DNA from: SZAS-103 sp043747745
GTDB taxonomy: Bacteria; Pseudomonadota; Gammaproteobacteria; Xanthomonadales; Xanthomonadaceae
NCBI GenBank assembly: GCA_043747745.1
Contig: JAYTOP010000039.1
Location: 5,292-69,291 of the forward strand
Length of the DNA stretch: 64,000 nucleotides
Direction: 5' to 3'
The notes beneath the pieces are model-generated. The model ran no database searches. It saw only the letters and a program-made list of their open reading frames with translations, and was not told where the DNA came from. The position numbers and the translations under genes were made by a program. This document shows positions 47,053 to 56,282 of this stretch, in pieces (the first letter of the stretch is position 1; every line of letters starts with the position of its first letter).

Positions 47053-48561
47053 ATGGATCACGCAGGTTTGGACAAGGCGCGCGCCGACCGTTTCGTTGGC
47101 GAACTCTGGGATGACGCGATCGTTCCGCAACTGGTCGATTACATCCGCATCCCGAACAAGTCGCCGATGTTCGACGCCCACTGGGCCAGCCACGGCTACA
47201 TGGACGACGCGGTCAAGCTCATGGAAGCATGGGCACGCGCGCAGCCGATCGCCGGGATGCATGTCGAGGTGGTGCGCCTGGACGATCGCACGCCGCTGAT
47301 CCTGATCGATGTACCGGCGAGCGACGGTTCGGCCAGTGGCGAGGATTGCGTGCTGCTGTACGGCCATCTCGACAAGCAGCCGGAAATGAGCGGCTGGTCG
47401 GATGGACTCGGTCCGTGGCAACCGGTCATCCGTGGCGACAAGCTGTTCGGTCGCGGCGGTGCCGACGACGGTTACGCGATCTTCGGTTCGCTCGCCGCGA
47501 TCATGGCCCTGCGCGAACAGAAGCTCGCGCACGCGCGTTGCGTGATCCTGATCGAGGCCTGCGAGGAATCCGGTAGCTACGACCTGCCCTACTACGTCGA
47601 TCATCTGGCCGACCGGATCGGCAAGCCGTCCCTCGTCGTTTGCCTGGATTCGGGCTGCGGCAACTACGACCAATTGTGGTGCACGACCTCGTTGCGCGGC
47701 CTGGCTGGCGGCAACCTGATCGTGAATGTGCTCAGTGAAGGCGTGCATTCCGGCGATGCGTCGGGGATCGTGCCGTCAAGTTTCCGCATCCTGCGCCAGT
47801 TGTTGTCGCGACTCGAGGACGAGGCCAGCGGCAAGATCAAGGTCGACGGATTGTTCACGCCGATTCCCGAGGATCGCCTCGTGCAGGCGCGCAAGGTCGC
47901 CGAAGTGATGGGCACGGCGGTGTACGACAAGTTCCCGTTCCTGCCCGGCATGACCCCGATGTCCGCCGACCTCACCGAACTCGTGCTCAACCGCACCTGG
48001 CGGCCAGCGCTGTCGATCACCGGCGCAGACGGGCTGCCGCCGCTGGACAATGCGGGCAACGTGCTGCGTCCGTCCACCGCGGTGAAACTCTCGCTGCGCC
48101 TGCCGCCGACGCTGGATGGCGAGGTCGCCGGTGCGATCCTGCAAAAACTGCTGCTCGACAATCCGCCGAACGGTGCGAACGTCTCGTTCCATCTCGAAAA
48201 ATCGTCGACTGGCTGGAATGCCCCGCCGTTGTCGGACTGGTTGAATCACGCGATCGACCACGCCTCCCAGGATTTCTTCGGCAGGCCTGCTGTATTCATG
48301 GGCGAAGGCGGCACGATTCCGTTCATGGGCATGCTAGGCGAGAAATTCCCCGGCGCGCAGTTCATGATCACCGGCGTGCTCGGCCCGCACTCCAACGCGC
48401 ACGGACCCAACGAGTTCCTGCACATCCCGACCGGCAAGCGCGTGACCGCGTGCGTGGCGCGGGTACTGGCCGAGCATCATGCGGCCAGCGTGAAAGGACT
48501 TACCACCGGCGTAGGCGTCGCTGCGGGCGATACGCGCTTCGGCGACCACGGCTGCTGCTGA
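47053..48561 (+). CDS. M20 family metallopeptidase
   Basis: The 502-residue protein is a CNDP-like M20 dipeptidase: YGHLDKQPE (metal His and catalytic Asp) near residue 100, GRGGADDGYAIF (bridging Asp) near 135, and EACEESGSYD (Glu general base) near 170. The inserted middle part is the dimerisation domain. It lacks a signal peptide and so probably cleaves dipeptides in the cytoplasm. The ATG at 47053 has AAGGAA upstream. Confidence 0.93.
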   Translation: MDHAGLDKARADRFVGELWDDAIVPQLVDYIRIPNKSPMFDAHWASHGYMDDAVKLMEAWARAQPIAGMHVEVVRLDDRTPLILIDVPASDGSASGEDCVLLYGHLDKQPEMSGWSDGLGPWQPVIRGDKLFGRGGADDGYAIFGSLAAIMALREQKLAHARCVILIEACEESGSYDLPYYVDHLADRIGKPSLVVCLDSGCGNYDQLWCTTSLRGLAGGNLIVNVLSEGVHSGDASGIVPSSFRILRQLLSRLEDEASGKIKVDGLFTPIPEDRLVQARKVAEVMGTAVYDKFPFLPGMTPMSADLTELVLNRTWRPALSITGADGLPPLDNAGNVLRPSTAVKLSLRLPPTLDGEVAGAILQKLLLDNPPNGANVSFHLEKSSTGWNAPPLSDWLNHAIDHASQDFFGRPAVFMGEGGTIPFMGMLGEKFPGAQFMITGVLGPHSNAHGPNEFLHIPTGKRVTACVARVLAEHHAASVKGLTTGVGVAAGDTRFGDHGCC

Positions 48562-48568
48562 GGCGCGC

Positions 48569-48823
48569 ATGATCGTTCTCTACACCATCATGATCGGGTT
48601 CGTCATCGGCCTGATCGCGCGAGCGCTCAAGCCAGGCGACGACCGCATGGGACTATTGGCGACGACACTATTCGGCGTCGGCGGCGCGCTGATCGCGAAA
48701 TACGTCGGGCTCGCGATGGGCTGGTATCGCGAAGACCAGCCGCTCGGCTTTGTTGCATCGCTGGTCGGCGCGATCGTGCTGCTGACGGTCTATTCGCTGG
48801 TGCGGCCGAAGAAGAAAGTCTGA
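48569..48823 (+). CDS. GlsB/YeaQ/YmgE-family membrane protein
   Basis: The 84-residue protein has three membrane segments and family motifs IGLIARALKPGDD near the start and GFVASLVGAIVLLTVYSLV at the end. These small proteins are often stress induced and were once named transglycosylase-associated; their role is unclear. It lies 7 bp after the M20 peptidase gene. Confidence 0.88.
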   Translation: MIVLYTIMIGFVIGLIARALKPGDDRMGLLATTLFGVGGALIAKYVGLAMGWYREDQPLGFVASLVGAIVLLTVYSLVRPKKKV

Positions 48824-48840
48824 TCAAGGAAGATCAACAG

Positions 48841-49185
48841 CTTTCGTGCGCTGCGCGCGCGAGTCACTTCTGTTTCGGCAGAAGTAACCACTGCGCCGCA
48901 GGAGCGGCGCGAACAGCGAAGCTGGCCCGAAGGGCGCAGGGCAGGATGCCCGGAGTCAAACCATTTGCGCCGGACACTCGCCGGAATGATGAAACTATTC
49001 CGGTACCCTGCGCTCCTCAGCGAACAGGGGCCGGCCCGAACTCGCACATCCATGTGCTCAAACATACGGGCCTTGCTCCCCCGTTCGCTTCCGGTGCTCG
49101 GCTCGCTTTACGGCGCAAAGAACAAGAGCACAGCGACAAAGCAGAAGGCGGATTACGCTTCGCTAATCCGCCCTACTTGCTTGAG
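48841..49185 (+). repeat. Structured dispersed repeat, copy A
   Basis: Order in the element: CGCTGCGCGCGC, then a hairpin (GTCACTTCTG at 48863-48872, CAGAAGTAAC at 48879-48888), then about 80 variable bases, then a block from GCGCCGGACACTCGCC (48967) through GGGCCTTGCTCCC to ACTTGCTT (49185). The last block is clearly similar to copy B at 50497-50701, in opposite orientation. No intact gene is visible in it. Confidence 0.8.
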
Positions 49186-49208
49186 CTAAGAGCTAGCTAG
49201 ATTGTCGG

Positions 49209-49676
49209 CTAGTTCTGCTGTGAGAACTGAAGACGGTACTTGACGCCCTTGTTGTCCAAGCCCTCACCTTCACCAGTACCAGAAAGCGATACGCGGTACA
49301 GGATGTCGATTACGGTGCCCTGAGTTCCAATAAGTATCGCGCTGCCATTTTGGTAACCTGGCGTGGAAGTGGAATAGGAGGACGTGCTGATGTAGCTATC
49401 CGTGAGAATGCCCGGGTTGGAAACGCGTCCACCACCATGGCTAGACGACTGAATACGATTGTCAATCGACGTGGCCTCTCCGTTGAAGGTCTCGCCGGAC
49501 TTTGTCGGACCGGCGGTGATCACGCTATGCCCAGATCGGTCGGTATGCGTCAAGCCGGTGATTAATTCGCCGGTTGACAGGTTGTACACGCGGGCATTGA
49601 AGATGCGATCGGCTGGAACGGAGACACATCCAGACAAGCTCGCTGCGATAGCCAAAGAAAAAAGAAAAGCACGCAT
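49209..49676 (-). CDS. Hypothetical lipoprotein in AT-richer island
   Basis: The 155-residue protein has a lipobox LSGC at residues about 14-17 and a Ser/Thr/Gly-rich mature part with ARVYNLSTGELITGL and NGSAILIGTQGTVIDILYRV. It matches no family I know. Its codon use is less GC-biased than surrounding genes, as expected for recently gained DNA. It is convergent with copy A of the structured repeat. Confidence 0.65.
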   Translation of the reverse strand: MRAFLFSLAIAASLSGCVSVPADRIFNARVYNLSTGELITGLTHTDRSGHSVITAGPTKSGETFNGEATSIDNRIQSSSHGGGRVSNPGILTDSYISTSSYSTSTPGYQNGSAILIGTQGTVIDILYRVSLSGTGEGEGLDNKGVKYRLQFSQQN

Positions 49677-49703
49677 AACTCACCCTTTGATTAGTTGGAC
49701 TGA

Positions 49704-50186
49704 CTAGCTTTCGTCATACAGAATCCGATAGGCATATGCGTGAGGATAAAGTGGTAAACCCCGCTTAGAACGCCACCAAAAATATTCGTGCGCTGTCTTG
49801 GCATGTTTCTCAGTGTTGCATTGAAAGCACGCTAGCACCAAATTGTCACGCGCGTTGCTTCCTCCTTGCGCAAGCGGCGTCATGTGATCGACGTGTCCGC
49901 AACCATTGAGTTCGACATCACAGTAAGCGCACCTATCTTTCTGCGCCTCCCTCAAGAACGCAATGTCTCCGTCAGAATAACCTGGGCCCGCCGCGCCTTC
50001 ACGCACTCGACGGAGCTGCGCGCGTGCGCGCTTCATCTCTGGATTGCCACTTGAATGCGCACGAGTGTGCTCAGCCATGCATGTTCTGCACTTGCGCCGA
50101 AATCCGCCACTAGGCGTGCTCCCAAAGAACTCTCGCGTAATCGGAAAACTTTCTCCACAGCTCGTACATGTTTGGGTGGTTGTCAT
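49704..50186 (-). CDS. HNH endonuclease-like protein
   Basis: The 160-residue protein has an N-terminal zinc-knuckle-like region (CTSC ... CRTC) and a C-terminal HNH domain: CAYCDVELNG, HVDHMTPLAQGG (His metal and general base), NLVLACFQCN. Small HNH nucleases occur in mobile elements and defence modules. It is divergent from a 39-residue basic ORF. Substrate and partners are unknown. Confidence 0.85.
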   Translation of the reverse strand: MTTTQTCTSCGESFPITREFFGSTPSGGFRRKCRTCMAEHTRAHSSGNPEMKRARAQLRRVREGAAGPGYSDGDIAFLREAQKDRCAYCDVELNGCGHVDHMTPLAQGGSNARDNLVLACFQCNTEKHAKTAHEYFWWRSKRGLPLYPHAYAYRILYDES

Positions 50187-50240
50187 GTCTTTCGAACGGC
50201 CACGGGTAGGCGCGGTGCATCGGTGCAGGCCGTTGGCCGA

Positions 50241-50269
50241 TTGACACCGCCAAAAATTAATGATACTAC
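50241..50269 (+). promoter_or_regulatory. Promoter of the basic microprotein
   Basis: TTGACA (50241-50246) is a perfect -35; TACTAC at 50264-50269 is a plausible -10 with 17-base spacing. The promoter is in the divergent gap between the HNH gene and the small ORF. Confidence 0.5.
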
Positions 50270-50304
50270 TATCCTAACTTTACGATTAAATAGGAGAAAC
50301 ACAA

Positions 50305-50424
50305 ATGGCACGACCGTCAGGGGCAAAGAACAAGACACCGCGCGAGTTGGAGGCAGAGGCTGCGCGCTTGAAAGAAAAAGCGAAGCTGATGAAGAAAATT
50401 GAAAAGTTGAAGAAGAAATCCTAG
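50305..50424 (+). CDS. 39-residue lysine-rich microprotein
   Basis: ATG 50305 to TAG 50424 encodes 39 residues: MARPSGAKNKTPRELEAE, then a highly basic helix with KEKAKLMKKIEKLKKKS at the end. TAGGAG 9-14 bases upstream and a good promoter support real expression. The heptad-like E/K pattern suggests a short amphipathic or coiled-coil helix that could bind DNA or a partner. It lies in the island flanked by inverted repeats, divergent from the HNH nuclease. Confidence 0.6.
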   Translation: MARPSGAKNKTPRELEAEAARLKEKAKLMKKIEKLKKKS

Positions 50425-50876
50425 GAAATCTTTGCCGATAGGCACGGACTTTTAGGCACGGACTTTGGTTTCCCCATCACCTAACTACAAGTAGGCCCCG
50501 GAAGCAAGTGGTGCGGACTAGCGAAGCATAGTCCGCCTTTACTTCTTTGCTCTTGCTCTTTGCGCCATAAAGCTCGCCGAGCATCGCAGCATGCGGCGGG
50601 AGCAAGGCCCGCATGTCCGAGGCCATGGATGGCCGAGTTCGGGCCGGCCCGCCGAATGTGAGAAGCGCAGGGAACCGCCGAAGGCGGCGAGTGTCCGGCG
50701 CCATGGTCTTTGGTTACTTTCTCCCGAAAGAGAAAGTGACCAGCGCGCGCAGCGCGTTGCCGCTCTTGATCTTGCTTTGCCGATTCGCAAAAAGCAGATC
50801 CCTCGCTACGCTGGGGTGACAACACTGGAGTCGCGCCGCCTGTGGTTTCACAAGCAGCGCGTATCGCAATCAACCG
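50425..50876. other. Gene-free region holding repeat copy B
   Basis: No intact coding frame was recognised between the microprotein and the cysN stop. Most of the region is copy B of the structured repeat (50497-50765). Confidence 0.6.
50497..50765 (-). repeat. Structured dispersed repeat, copy B
   Basis: This copy is inverted relative to copy A. Its hairpin is GGTTACTTTCTC (50712-50723), loop CCGAAA, GAGAAAGTGACC (50730-50741), a 12-bp stem with one G-U. Compared with copy A the stem sequence changes on both arms together. The 50497-50701 segment is the inverted equivalent of 48967-49185. Confidence 0.8.
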
Positions 50877-52790
50877 TCAGCGCTTGACGATCCGATCCAC
50901 CAGCTGCTGCGCCAGCACGTCCGCAGCCAAGTCCACTGTGTGCAGCGTGAAGTCCGCGTTCTCCGGCAACTCGTACGGCGAATCGATGCCGGTGAAATTG
51001 CGAATCTCGCCCGCGCGCGCTTTCGCGTACAGGCCCTTGGCGTCGCGTTGCTCGCAGACTTCGATCGGCGTGTCCACGAACACCTCGGCGAACTCGCCCG
51101 GTGCGAACAACTCGCGCGCCATCCGCCGCTCGGCACGGAACGGCGAGATGAACGACACCAGCACGATCAGGCCTGCATCGGTCATCAGCTTCGCAACCTC
51201 GCCGACACGTCGGATGTTCTCGACGCGATCCTCGTCGGTGAAACCCAGATCCTTGTTGAGGCCATGGCGCACGTTGTCGCCATCGAGGATGTAGCTGTGA
51301 TAGCCGAGCGCATGCAGGCGGCGGTCGACAAGGTTCGCGATGGTCGATTTTCCAGAGCCCGACAGGCCGGTGAACCACAGGCACAGCGGATGCTGGCCCT
51401 TGGTCGCAGCGCGCACGTGGCGGTCGATCTCCAGGCTGTGCCAATGGATGTTCGACGCACGTCGCAGCGCGAAATCGATGGTCCCGCAGGCGACTGTCGC
51501 ATTGCTCTGTCGGTCGATCAGGATGAAGCCGCCAAGCACGCGATTGCGCGCGTACGGCTCGAACGCGATCGGCTGGTCGAGGTTGAGATTGCAATATCCG
51601 ACTTCGTTGAGTTCGAGCCGTTTTGCAGCCAGGTGGTCCTGGGTGTTGATATCGACCTTGTGCTTGATTTCGGTGATCGTCACCGCAACCGTGCGGGCAG
51701 CGGTCTTGAGCCAGTAGCCACGGCCCGGCAACAGCGCTGCGTCGCTCATCCACAGCAGGTGTGCGGCGAACTGATCGGCGACCTCTGGCGGCTGGCGCGC
51801 GGCCGAGATCACGTCGCCACGACTGATGTCCACTTCATCGCGCAAGGTCAGCGTGATCGCCTGTCCATCGACGGCGCGATCGAGATCGCCATCGGCCGTG
51901 ACGATGCGTGCGACCTGCGAACGCTTGCCGGATGGATGCACGACGATCTCGTCGCCGACCGCGATTGCGCCCGCAGCGATACTGCCTGCGAAGCCGCGAA
52001 ATTCCTGGTTCGGACGATTGACCCACTGCACCGGCAAGCGGAAACCGACATCGGCTTCGACGCGATCCAGCGACACCGATTCGAGATGTTCAAGCAATGA
52101 TGGACCCGCATACCACGGCATCGCAGCCGAATGCTGCATCACGTTTTCGCCGCGCAATGCCGACAACGGAATGCAGACCACCTCGGCGATACCGAGTTGA
52201 TCGGCGAGCGCACGGTAGTCGGCGACGATCGCATCGAACACCGACTGCTCGTAACCCATCAGGTCCATCTTGTTGACCGCGAGCAGCACGCGGCGGATGC
52301 CGAGCAACGACACGATGTAGCTGTGCCGACGGGTCTGCGTCAGCAAACCCTTGCGCGCGTCCACGAGCACGACAGCGAGGTCGGCCGTGGATGCGCCGGT
52401 CGCCATGTTGCGTGTGTACTGCTCATGCCCCGGGCAATCGGCAACGATGAACTTGCGCTTCTCGGTGCTGAAGAACCGGTAGGCGACGTCGATCGTGATG
52501 CCCTGCTCGCGCTCGGCGGCGAGCCCGTCGACGAGCAATGCGAAATCGATCTCGCCATTCTGGGTGCCGTGGCGAAGGCTGTCGGATTCGAGCGTCGCGA
52601 GCTGGTCGTCGAACAGCAGCTTGCTGTCGTGCAGCAGTCGGCCGATGAGTGTACTTTTGCCGTCATCGACGCTGCCGCAGGTGATGAAGCGCAGCAGATC
52701 CTTGGTCTCGTGCCGATGCAGGTAAGCCTGCAGGTCGACCGCTTCGTCCGGTGCACTGGATTGATTCATGTCCGTCAAGTTCGGGTCCAT
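50877..52790 (-). CDS. cysN: Bifunctional sulfate adenylyltransferase subunit 1 / APS kinase (CysNC)
   Basis: The 637-residue fusion has a CysN GTPase (GSVDDGKSTLIGRLL near residue 40, DCPGHEQYTRN near 110) and a C-terminal CysC APS kinase with Walker A GLSGSGKST near residue 478 and LDGDNVRHGLNKDLGFTDED. With CysD it makes APS, then PAPS. Its ATG shares a base with the cysD stop (TGATG), so translation is coupled. The fusion is like NodQ. No reductive cys genes are present nearby. Confidence 0.96.
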   Translation of the reverse strand: MDPNLTDMNQSSAPDEAVDLQAYLHRHETKDLLRFITCGSVDDGKSTLIGRLLHDSKLLFDDQLATLESDSLRHGTQNGEIDFALLVDGLAAEREQGITIDVAYRFFSTEKRKFIVADCPGHEQYTRNMATGASTADLAVVLVDARKGLLTQTRRHSYIVSLLGIRRVLLAVNKMDLMGYEQSVFDAIVADYRALADQLGIAEVVCIPLSALRGENVMQHSAAMPWYAGPSLLEHLESVSLDRVEADVGFRLPVQWVNRPNQEFRGFAGSIAAGAIAVGDEIVVHPSGKRSQVARIVTADGDLDRAVDGQAITLTLRDEVDISRGDVISAARQPPEVADQFAAHLLWMSDAALLPGRGYWLKTAARTVAVTITEIKHKVDINTQDHLAAKRLELNEVGYCNLNLDQPIAFEPYARNRVLGGFILIDRQSNATVACGTIDFALRRASNIHWHSLEIDRHVRAATKGQHPLCLWFTGLSGSGKSTIANLVDRRLHALGYHSYILDGDNVRHGLNKDLGFTDEDRVENIRRVGEVAKLMTDAGLIVLVSFISPFRAERRMARELFAPGEFAEVFVDTPIEVCEQRDAKGLYAKARAGEIRNFTGIDSPYELPENADFTLHTVDLAADVLAQQLVDRIVKR

Positions 52791-53692
52791 CAGAAATAAC
52801 CCTCGCGCTTCTTGGCTTCCATCGATGCCGATGGATCGTGGTCGATCACGCGCCCCTGCCGCTCGGATGTGCGCGCGACGAGCATTTCGGAAATCACCTG
52901 CTCCAGCGTGTCGGCATCGGATTCGACCGCACCGGTCAGCGGATAGCAGCCCAGCGTGCGGAAGCGCACGCGCTTTTGCATCGGCACTTCGCCCTCGCGC
53001 AGCGGCATGCGGTCGTCATCGACCATGATCAGCGCTCCGTCGCGCATCACGACCGGCCGCTCCTGCGCCAGGTACAGCGATGGCACCGGGATCTTCTCGC
53101 GGAAGATGTACAGCCACACGTCCAACTCGGTCCAGTTCGAGATCGGGAACACGCGCACGCTTTCGCCCTTGTGGATGCGCGCGTTGAAAAGGTTCCAGAG
53201 CTCCGGGCGCTGGTTCTTCGGGTCCCACCGGTGCTGCGCCGAACGGAACGAGAACACACGCTCCTTCGCGCGCGACTTCTCCTCGTCGCGGCGCGCGCCG
53301 CCGATCGCGGCATCGAAACCATAATGTTCCAGCGCCTGCTTGAGCGCCTGGGTCTTCATCACGTCGGTGTGCACTGTCGCTCCATGCGTGAACGGGCCGA
53401 TGCCGTCGCGCACGCCGTCGGGATTCTTGTGCACATGCAGCGTCACCCCGGTCTCGGCGGCGCGCTGGTCGCGGAACGCGATCATCTCGCGGAACTTCCA
53501 GCCGGTATCCACGTGCAGCAGCGGAATGGGTGGTTTTGCGGGATAGAACGCCTTCAGCAACAGGTGCAACATCACCGACGAGTCCTTGCCGACCGAATAC
53601 ATCATCACCGGATTGCGGAACTCGGCTGCGACTTCGCGCAGGATGTGGATGCTCTCCGCTTCGAGGCGGTCGAGGTGTGAAAGGTTGGCCAT
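52790..53692 (-). CDS. cysD: Sulfate adenylyltransferase subunit 2 CysD
   Basis: The 300-residue PP-loop ATPase has YSVGKDSSVMLHL near residue 35, DTGWKFREM and IGGARRDEEKSRAKER, as expected for CysD. With CysN it activates sulfate to APS. ATG 53692 follows the manC stop by one base. The middle of a manC-cysD-cysNC unit is an unusual position. Confidence 0.96.
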   Translation of the reverse strand: MANLSHLDRLEAESIHILREVAAEFRNPVMMYSVGKDSSVMLHLLLKAFYPAKPPIPLLHVDTGWKFREMIAFRDQRAAETGVTLHVHKNPDGVRDGIGPFTHGATVHTDVMKTQALKQALEHYGFDAAIGGARRDEEKSRAKERVFSFRSAQHRWDPKNQRPELWNLFNARIHKGESVRVFPISNWTELDVWLYIFREKIPVPSLYLAQERPVVMRDGALIMVDDDRMPLREGEVPMQKRVRFRTLGCYPLTGAVESDADTLEQVISEMLVARTSERQGRVIDHDPSASMEAKKREGYF

Positions 53693-53693
53693 G

Positions 53694-55163
53694 TCAGGAT
53701 TCTTTCTCGCGCCCATATTTGTCTTCGAATCGCACAATGTCGTCTTCGCCCAGATAGTCGCCGGACTGCACTTCGATCAGTTCCAATGGATCGGTGCCGA
53801 TGTTTTCCAGCCGGTGCTTCGAGCCGAGCGGAATGAACGTGCTCTGGTTCGCGCCGAGATCGAACACGCGCTCGTCGCAGGTCACCCGCGCATTGCCGCT
53901 GACCACGATCCAGTGCTCGGCGCGATGGTAGTGCATCTGCAGCGACAGACTCGCACCTGGCTTCACGCTGATACGCTTGACCTGGAAACCGGGCCCGGCC
54001 TCGATGCCATCATAGCTGCCCCACGGCCGATAGACCTTGCGATGCACCCGCGCGTGCGGACGTGCATCGTCCTTGATCTGCGCGACGATCCGCTTGACGT
54101 CCTGCACGCGGTCGCGGTGCGCGACCAGCAAGGCGTCGTCGGTATCCACGACCACCATGTCGTCGAGTCCGATCAATGCGATCAGCCGGCTCTGCGACCA
54201 TGCGAGTGTGTTGCGCGTATCGATCGCGAGCACGTCGCCGCGATGCGCGTTGCCGTCGGCGTCCTGCTCGGCGATTTGCCACAGCGCGGACCATGTACCG
54301 ACATCGTTCCAGCCCACGTCGATCGGCAGCACGAACGCGTGCGCGGTTTGTTCCATCACCGCGTAGTCGATCGAGTCGGACGGGCACGCCTCGAAAGCCG
54401 CACGATCCAGGCGCAGGAAATCGTTGTCGACCGTGGCGCCAGCGATCGCCGCACGGCATTGCGCCAGCATCTGCGGCGCGAATGTTTCGAGTTCTTCCAG
54501 GTAGCGCGATGCGCGGAACAGGAACATCCCGCTGTTCCAGAAATAATCGCCGGATGCGAGATACGCGGTCGCAGTGGCGAGATCGGGCTTCTCGACGAAG
54601 CGCTCGATCGGTCGCGCAGCATCGCCGCCTGCGGCCTTGCTGCCCTTGGCGAGAATGTATCCGTAACCGGTTTCCGGCGCGTTCGGGACGATGCCGAACG
54701 TGACGAGTGCGCCGCGCCCGTCTTCGCCACCGCGCTCCGCGACCGGCAATGCCGAACGTACCGCCGCACGGAAACCTGCCTCGTCGCCGATCACATGATC
54801 CGATGGCAGCACCAGGAGCACGGGGTCTTCCCCCTCGGCCATTGCCCGGAGTGCGGCCACGGCGATCGCCGGTGCCGTATTGCGACCGACCGGTTCGAGG
54901 ATCAGTGCGTCGGCCCGCGCACCCAGTTCGCGCAGCTGCTCGGCGACCATGAAGCGATGTTCCTCGTTCGCGACCACGACGAGGTTGTCGACGACATTCG
55001 GCGCGCCGACGCCCGGCAGATCACGCACGCGCAGCCACGTCGCCTGCAGCAGCGAGTGCTCGCCGAGCAACGGCAGGAACTGCTTCGGATAGGCTTCGCG
55101 CGACAGTGGCCACAGCCGCGTGCCGGAACCGCCGGACAGCAGCACGATTTTCAGTGGGGACAT
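53694..55163 (-). CDS. manC: Mannose-1-phosphate guanylyltransferase / mannose-6-phosphate isomerase
   Basis: The 489-residue bifunctional enzyme has the nucleotidyltransferase signature LSGGSGTRLWPLSREAYPKQ at the N-terminus, FVEKPDLATATAYL (PMI-GMP type) near residue 170 and a C-terminal cupin KPGASLSLQMHYHRAEHW. It makes GDP-mannose for polysaccharide (XanB/AlgA class). It is the first gene of a unit with cysD and cysNC, divergent from amgK. Confidence 0.95.
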   Translation of the reverse strand: MSPLKIVLLSGGSGTRLWPLSREAYPKQFLPLLGEHSLLQATWLRVRDLPGVGAPNVVDNLVVVANEEHRFMVAEQLRELGARADALILEPVGRNTAPAIAVAALRAMAEGEDPVLLVLPSDHVIGDEAGFRAAVRSALPVAERGGEDGRGALVTFGIVPNAPETGYGYILAKGSKAAGGDAARPIERFVEKPDLATATAYLASGDYFWNSGMFLFRASRYLEELETFAPQMLAQCRAAIAGATVDNDFLRLDRAAFEACPSDSIDYAVMEQTAHAFVLPIDVGWNDVGTWSALWQIAEQDADGNAHRGDVLAIDTRNTLAWSQSRLIALIGLDDMVVVDTDDALLVAHRDRVQDVKRIVAQIKDDARPHARVHRKVYRPWGSYDGIEAGPGFQVKRISVKPGASLSLQMHYHRAEHWIVVSGNARVTCDERVFDLGANQSTFIPLGSKHRLENIGTDPLELIEVQSGDYLGEDDIVRFEDKYGREKES

Positions 55164-55280
55164 GGATTACACGGGTCACAAACAGGCACATATGATGCCA
55201 CAGAGCCCCCGACAGGCAGTCCGGGCTGTCCGTGGGGCGATGCCGATGGCATGCTGCGCGCGGCTCAACAGGATTCTCCA

Positions 55281-56282
55281 ATGATTGACGACGACCGCGC
55301 ACGTATGCGCCTGGACTGGGCACGCACCGCTCTTGCCGACCCCGAAGCGACGCTGGAACGCGCCTCGGCCGATGCGAGCTTCCGCAGCTACTGGCGCACC
55401 CTCAGCGGCGATGCGAGTTGGATCGTGATGGACGCTCCGCCCCAGCAGGAGGACATCCGCCCGTGGCTGGACATCGGCGCTCGCCTGCGCGCGACCGGGG
55501 TCAACACGCCGCTGGTACGCGCGAGCGATGCCGAGTCCGGCTTCGTGCTGATGGCGGATCTCGGCAACGAACTGTACCTGCAGGCGCTGAACGACGAAAC
55601 CGTCGAGCGGCTGTATGGCGCCGCTTTCGATGCCTTGCTGCGCATGCAGCGCGACGCCGATTGCGTCGGCCTGCCTTCCTACGACGAGCCGCGACTGCTC
55701 GCCGAAATGGAACTGCTGCCGACCTGGTTCCTGCAGCGGCACCTCGGCTTCACACCGGACGATGACGCACGGGACATCATCCACAGCGCGTTCCAGGCGC
55801 TCGTCGCGAACGCGCACGCACAGCCTTACGCGTTCGTGCACCGCGATTTCCATTCGCGCAACCTGCTGCTGCACGACATCGAGAATCCCGGCGTGCTGGA
55901 TTTCCAGGATGCGGTACGCGGGCCGATCACCTACGACCTGGTGTCGCTGCTGCGCGACTGCTACATCGCGTGGCCGCAGGAGCGCATCGACGCGTGGCTC
56001 GACACCTACCGCGTGCGCCTGCGCCATGCCGGGCTGGTGAACGTCGATGCCGCGCAGTTCAAACGCTGGTTCGACCTGATGGGATTGCAGCGCCACATCA
56101 AGGTACTCGGCATCTTCTGCAGGCTCTGGTACCGCGACGGCAAGCGCGGCTATCTCGACGACCTGCCGCTGGTGTGGCAGTACGTCTGCGACGTCGGCCT
56201 GAGGTATCCGGAGACCGCGCCGCTGATCGTGTTGATCGGCCGCGCGCTCGGCGACCGCGACATCACCCAGCCCTCCGCATGA
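55281..56282 (+). CDS. amgK: Anomeric MurNAc/GlcNAc kinase AmgK
   Basis: The 333-residue aminoglycoside-phosphotransferase-like kinase has FVHRDFHSRNLLL (catalytic loop) near residue 195 and VLDFQDAVRGP (metal-binding) near 210. Together with MurU it salvages MurNAc to UDP-MurNAc, bypassing MurA. ATG 55281 has AGGA upstream; ATG 55251 is possible. The stop overlaps murU by 4 bases. Confidence 0.92.
   Translation: MIDDDRARMRLDWARTALADPEATLERASADASFRSYWRTLSGDASWIVMDAPPQQEDIRPWLDIGARLRATGVNTPLVRASDAESGFVLMADLGNELYLQALNDETVERLYGAAFDALLRMQRDADCVGLPSYDEPRLLAEMELLPTWFLQRHLGFTPDDDARDIIHSAFQALVANAHAQPYAFVHRDFHSRNLLLHDIENPGVLDFQDAVRGPITYDLVSLLRDCYIAWPQERIDAWLDTYRVRLRHAGLVNVDAAQFKRWFDLMGLQRHIKVLGIFCRLWYRDGKRGYLDDLPLVWQYVCDVGLRYPETAPLIVLIGRALGDRDITQPSA

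Noticed and set aside
48945..49200. Short frames within repeat copy A that look like small proteins
   Set aside because: Equivalent frames arise in copy B in other orientations; they follow the repeat, not a conserved protein.
50539..50887. Overlapping small frames on both strands of repeat copy B
   Set aside because: They overlap a structured repeat and have no domain; similar spurious calls are common in related genomes.
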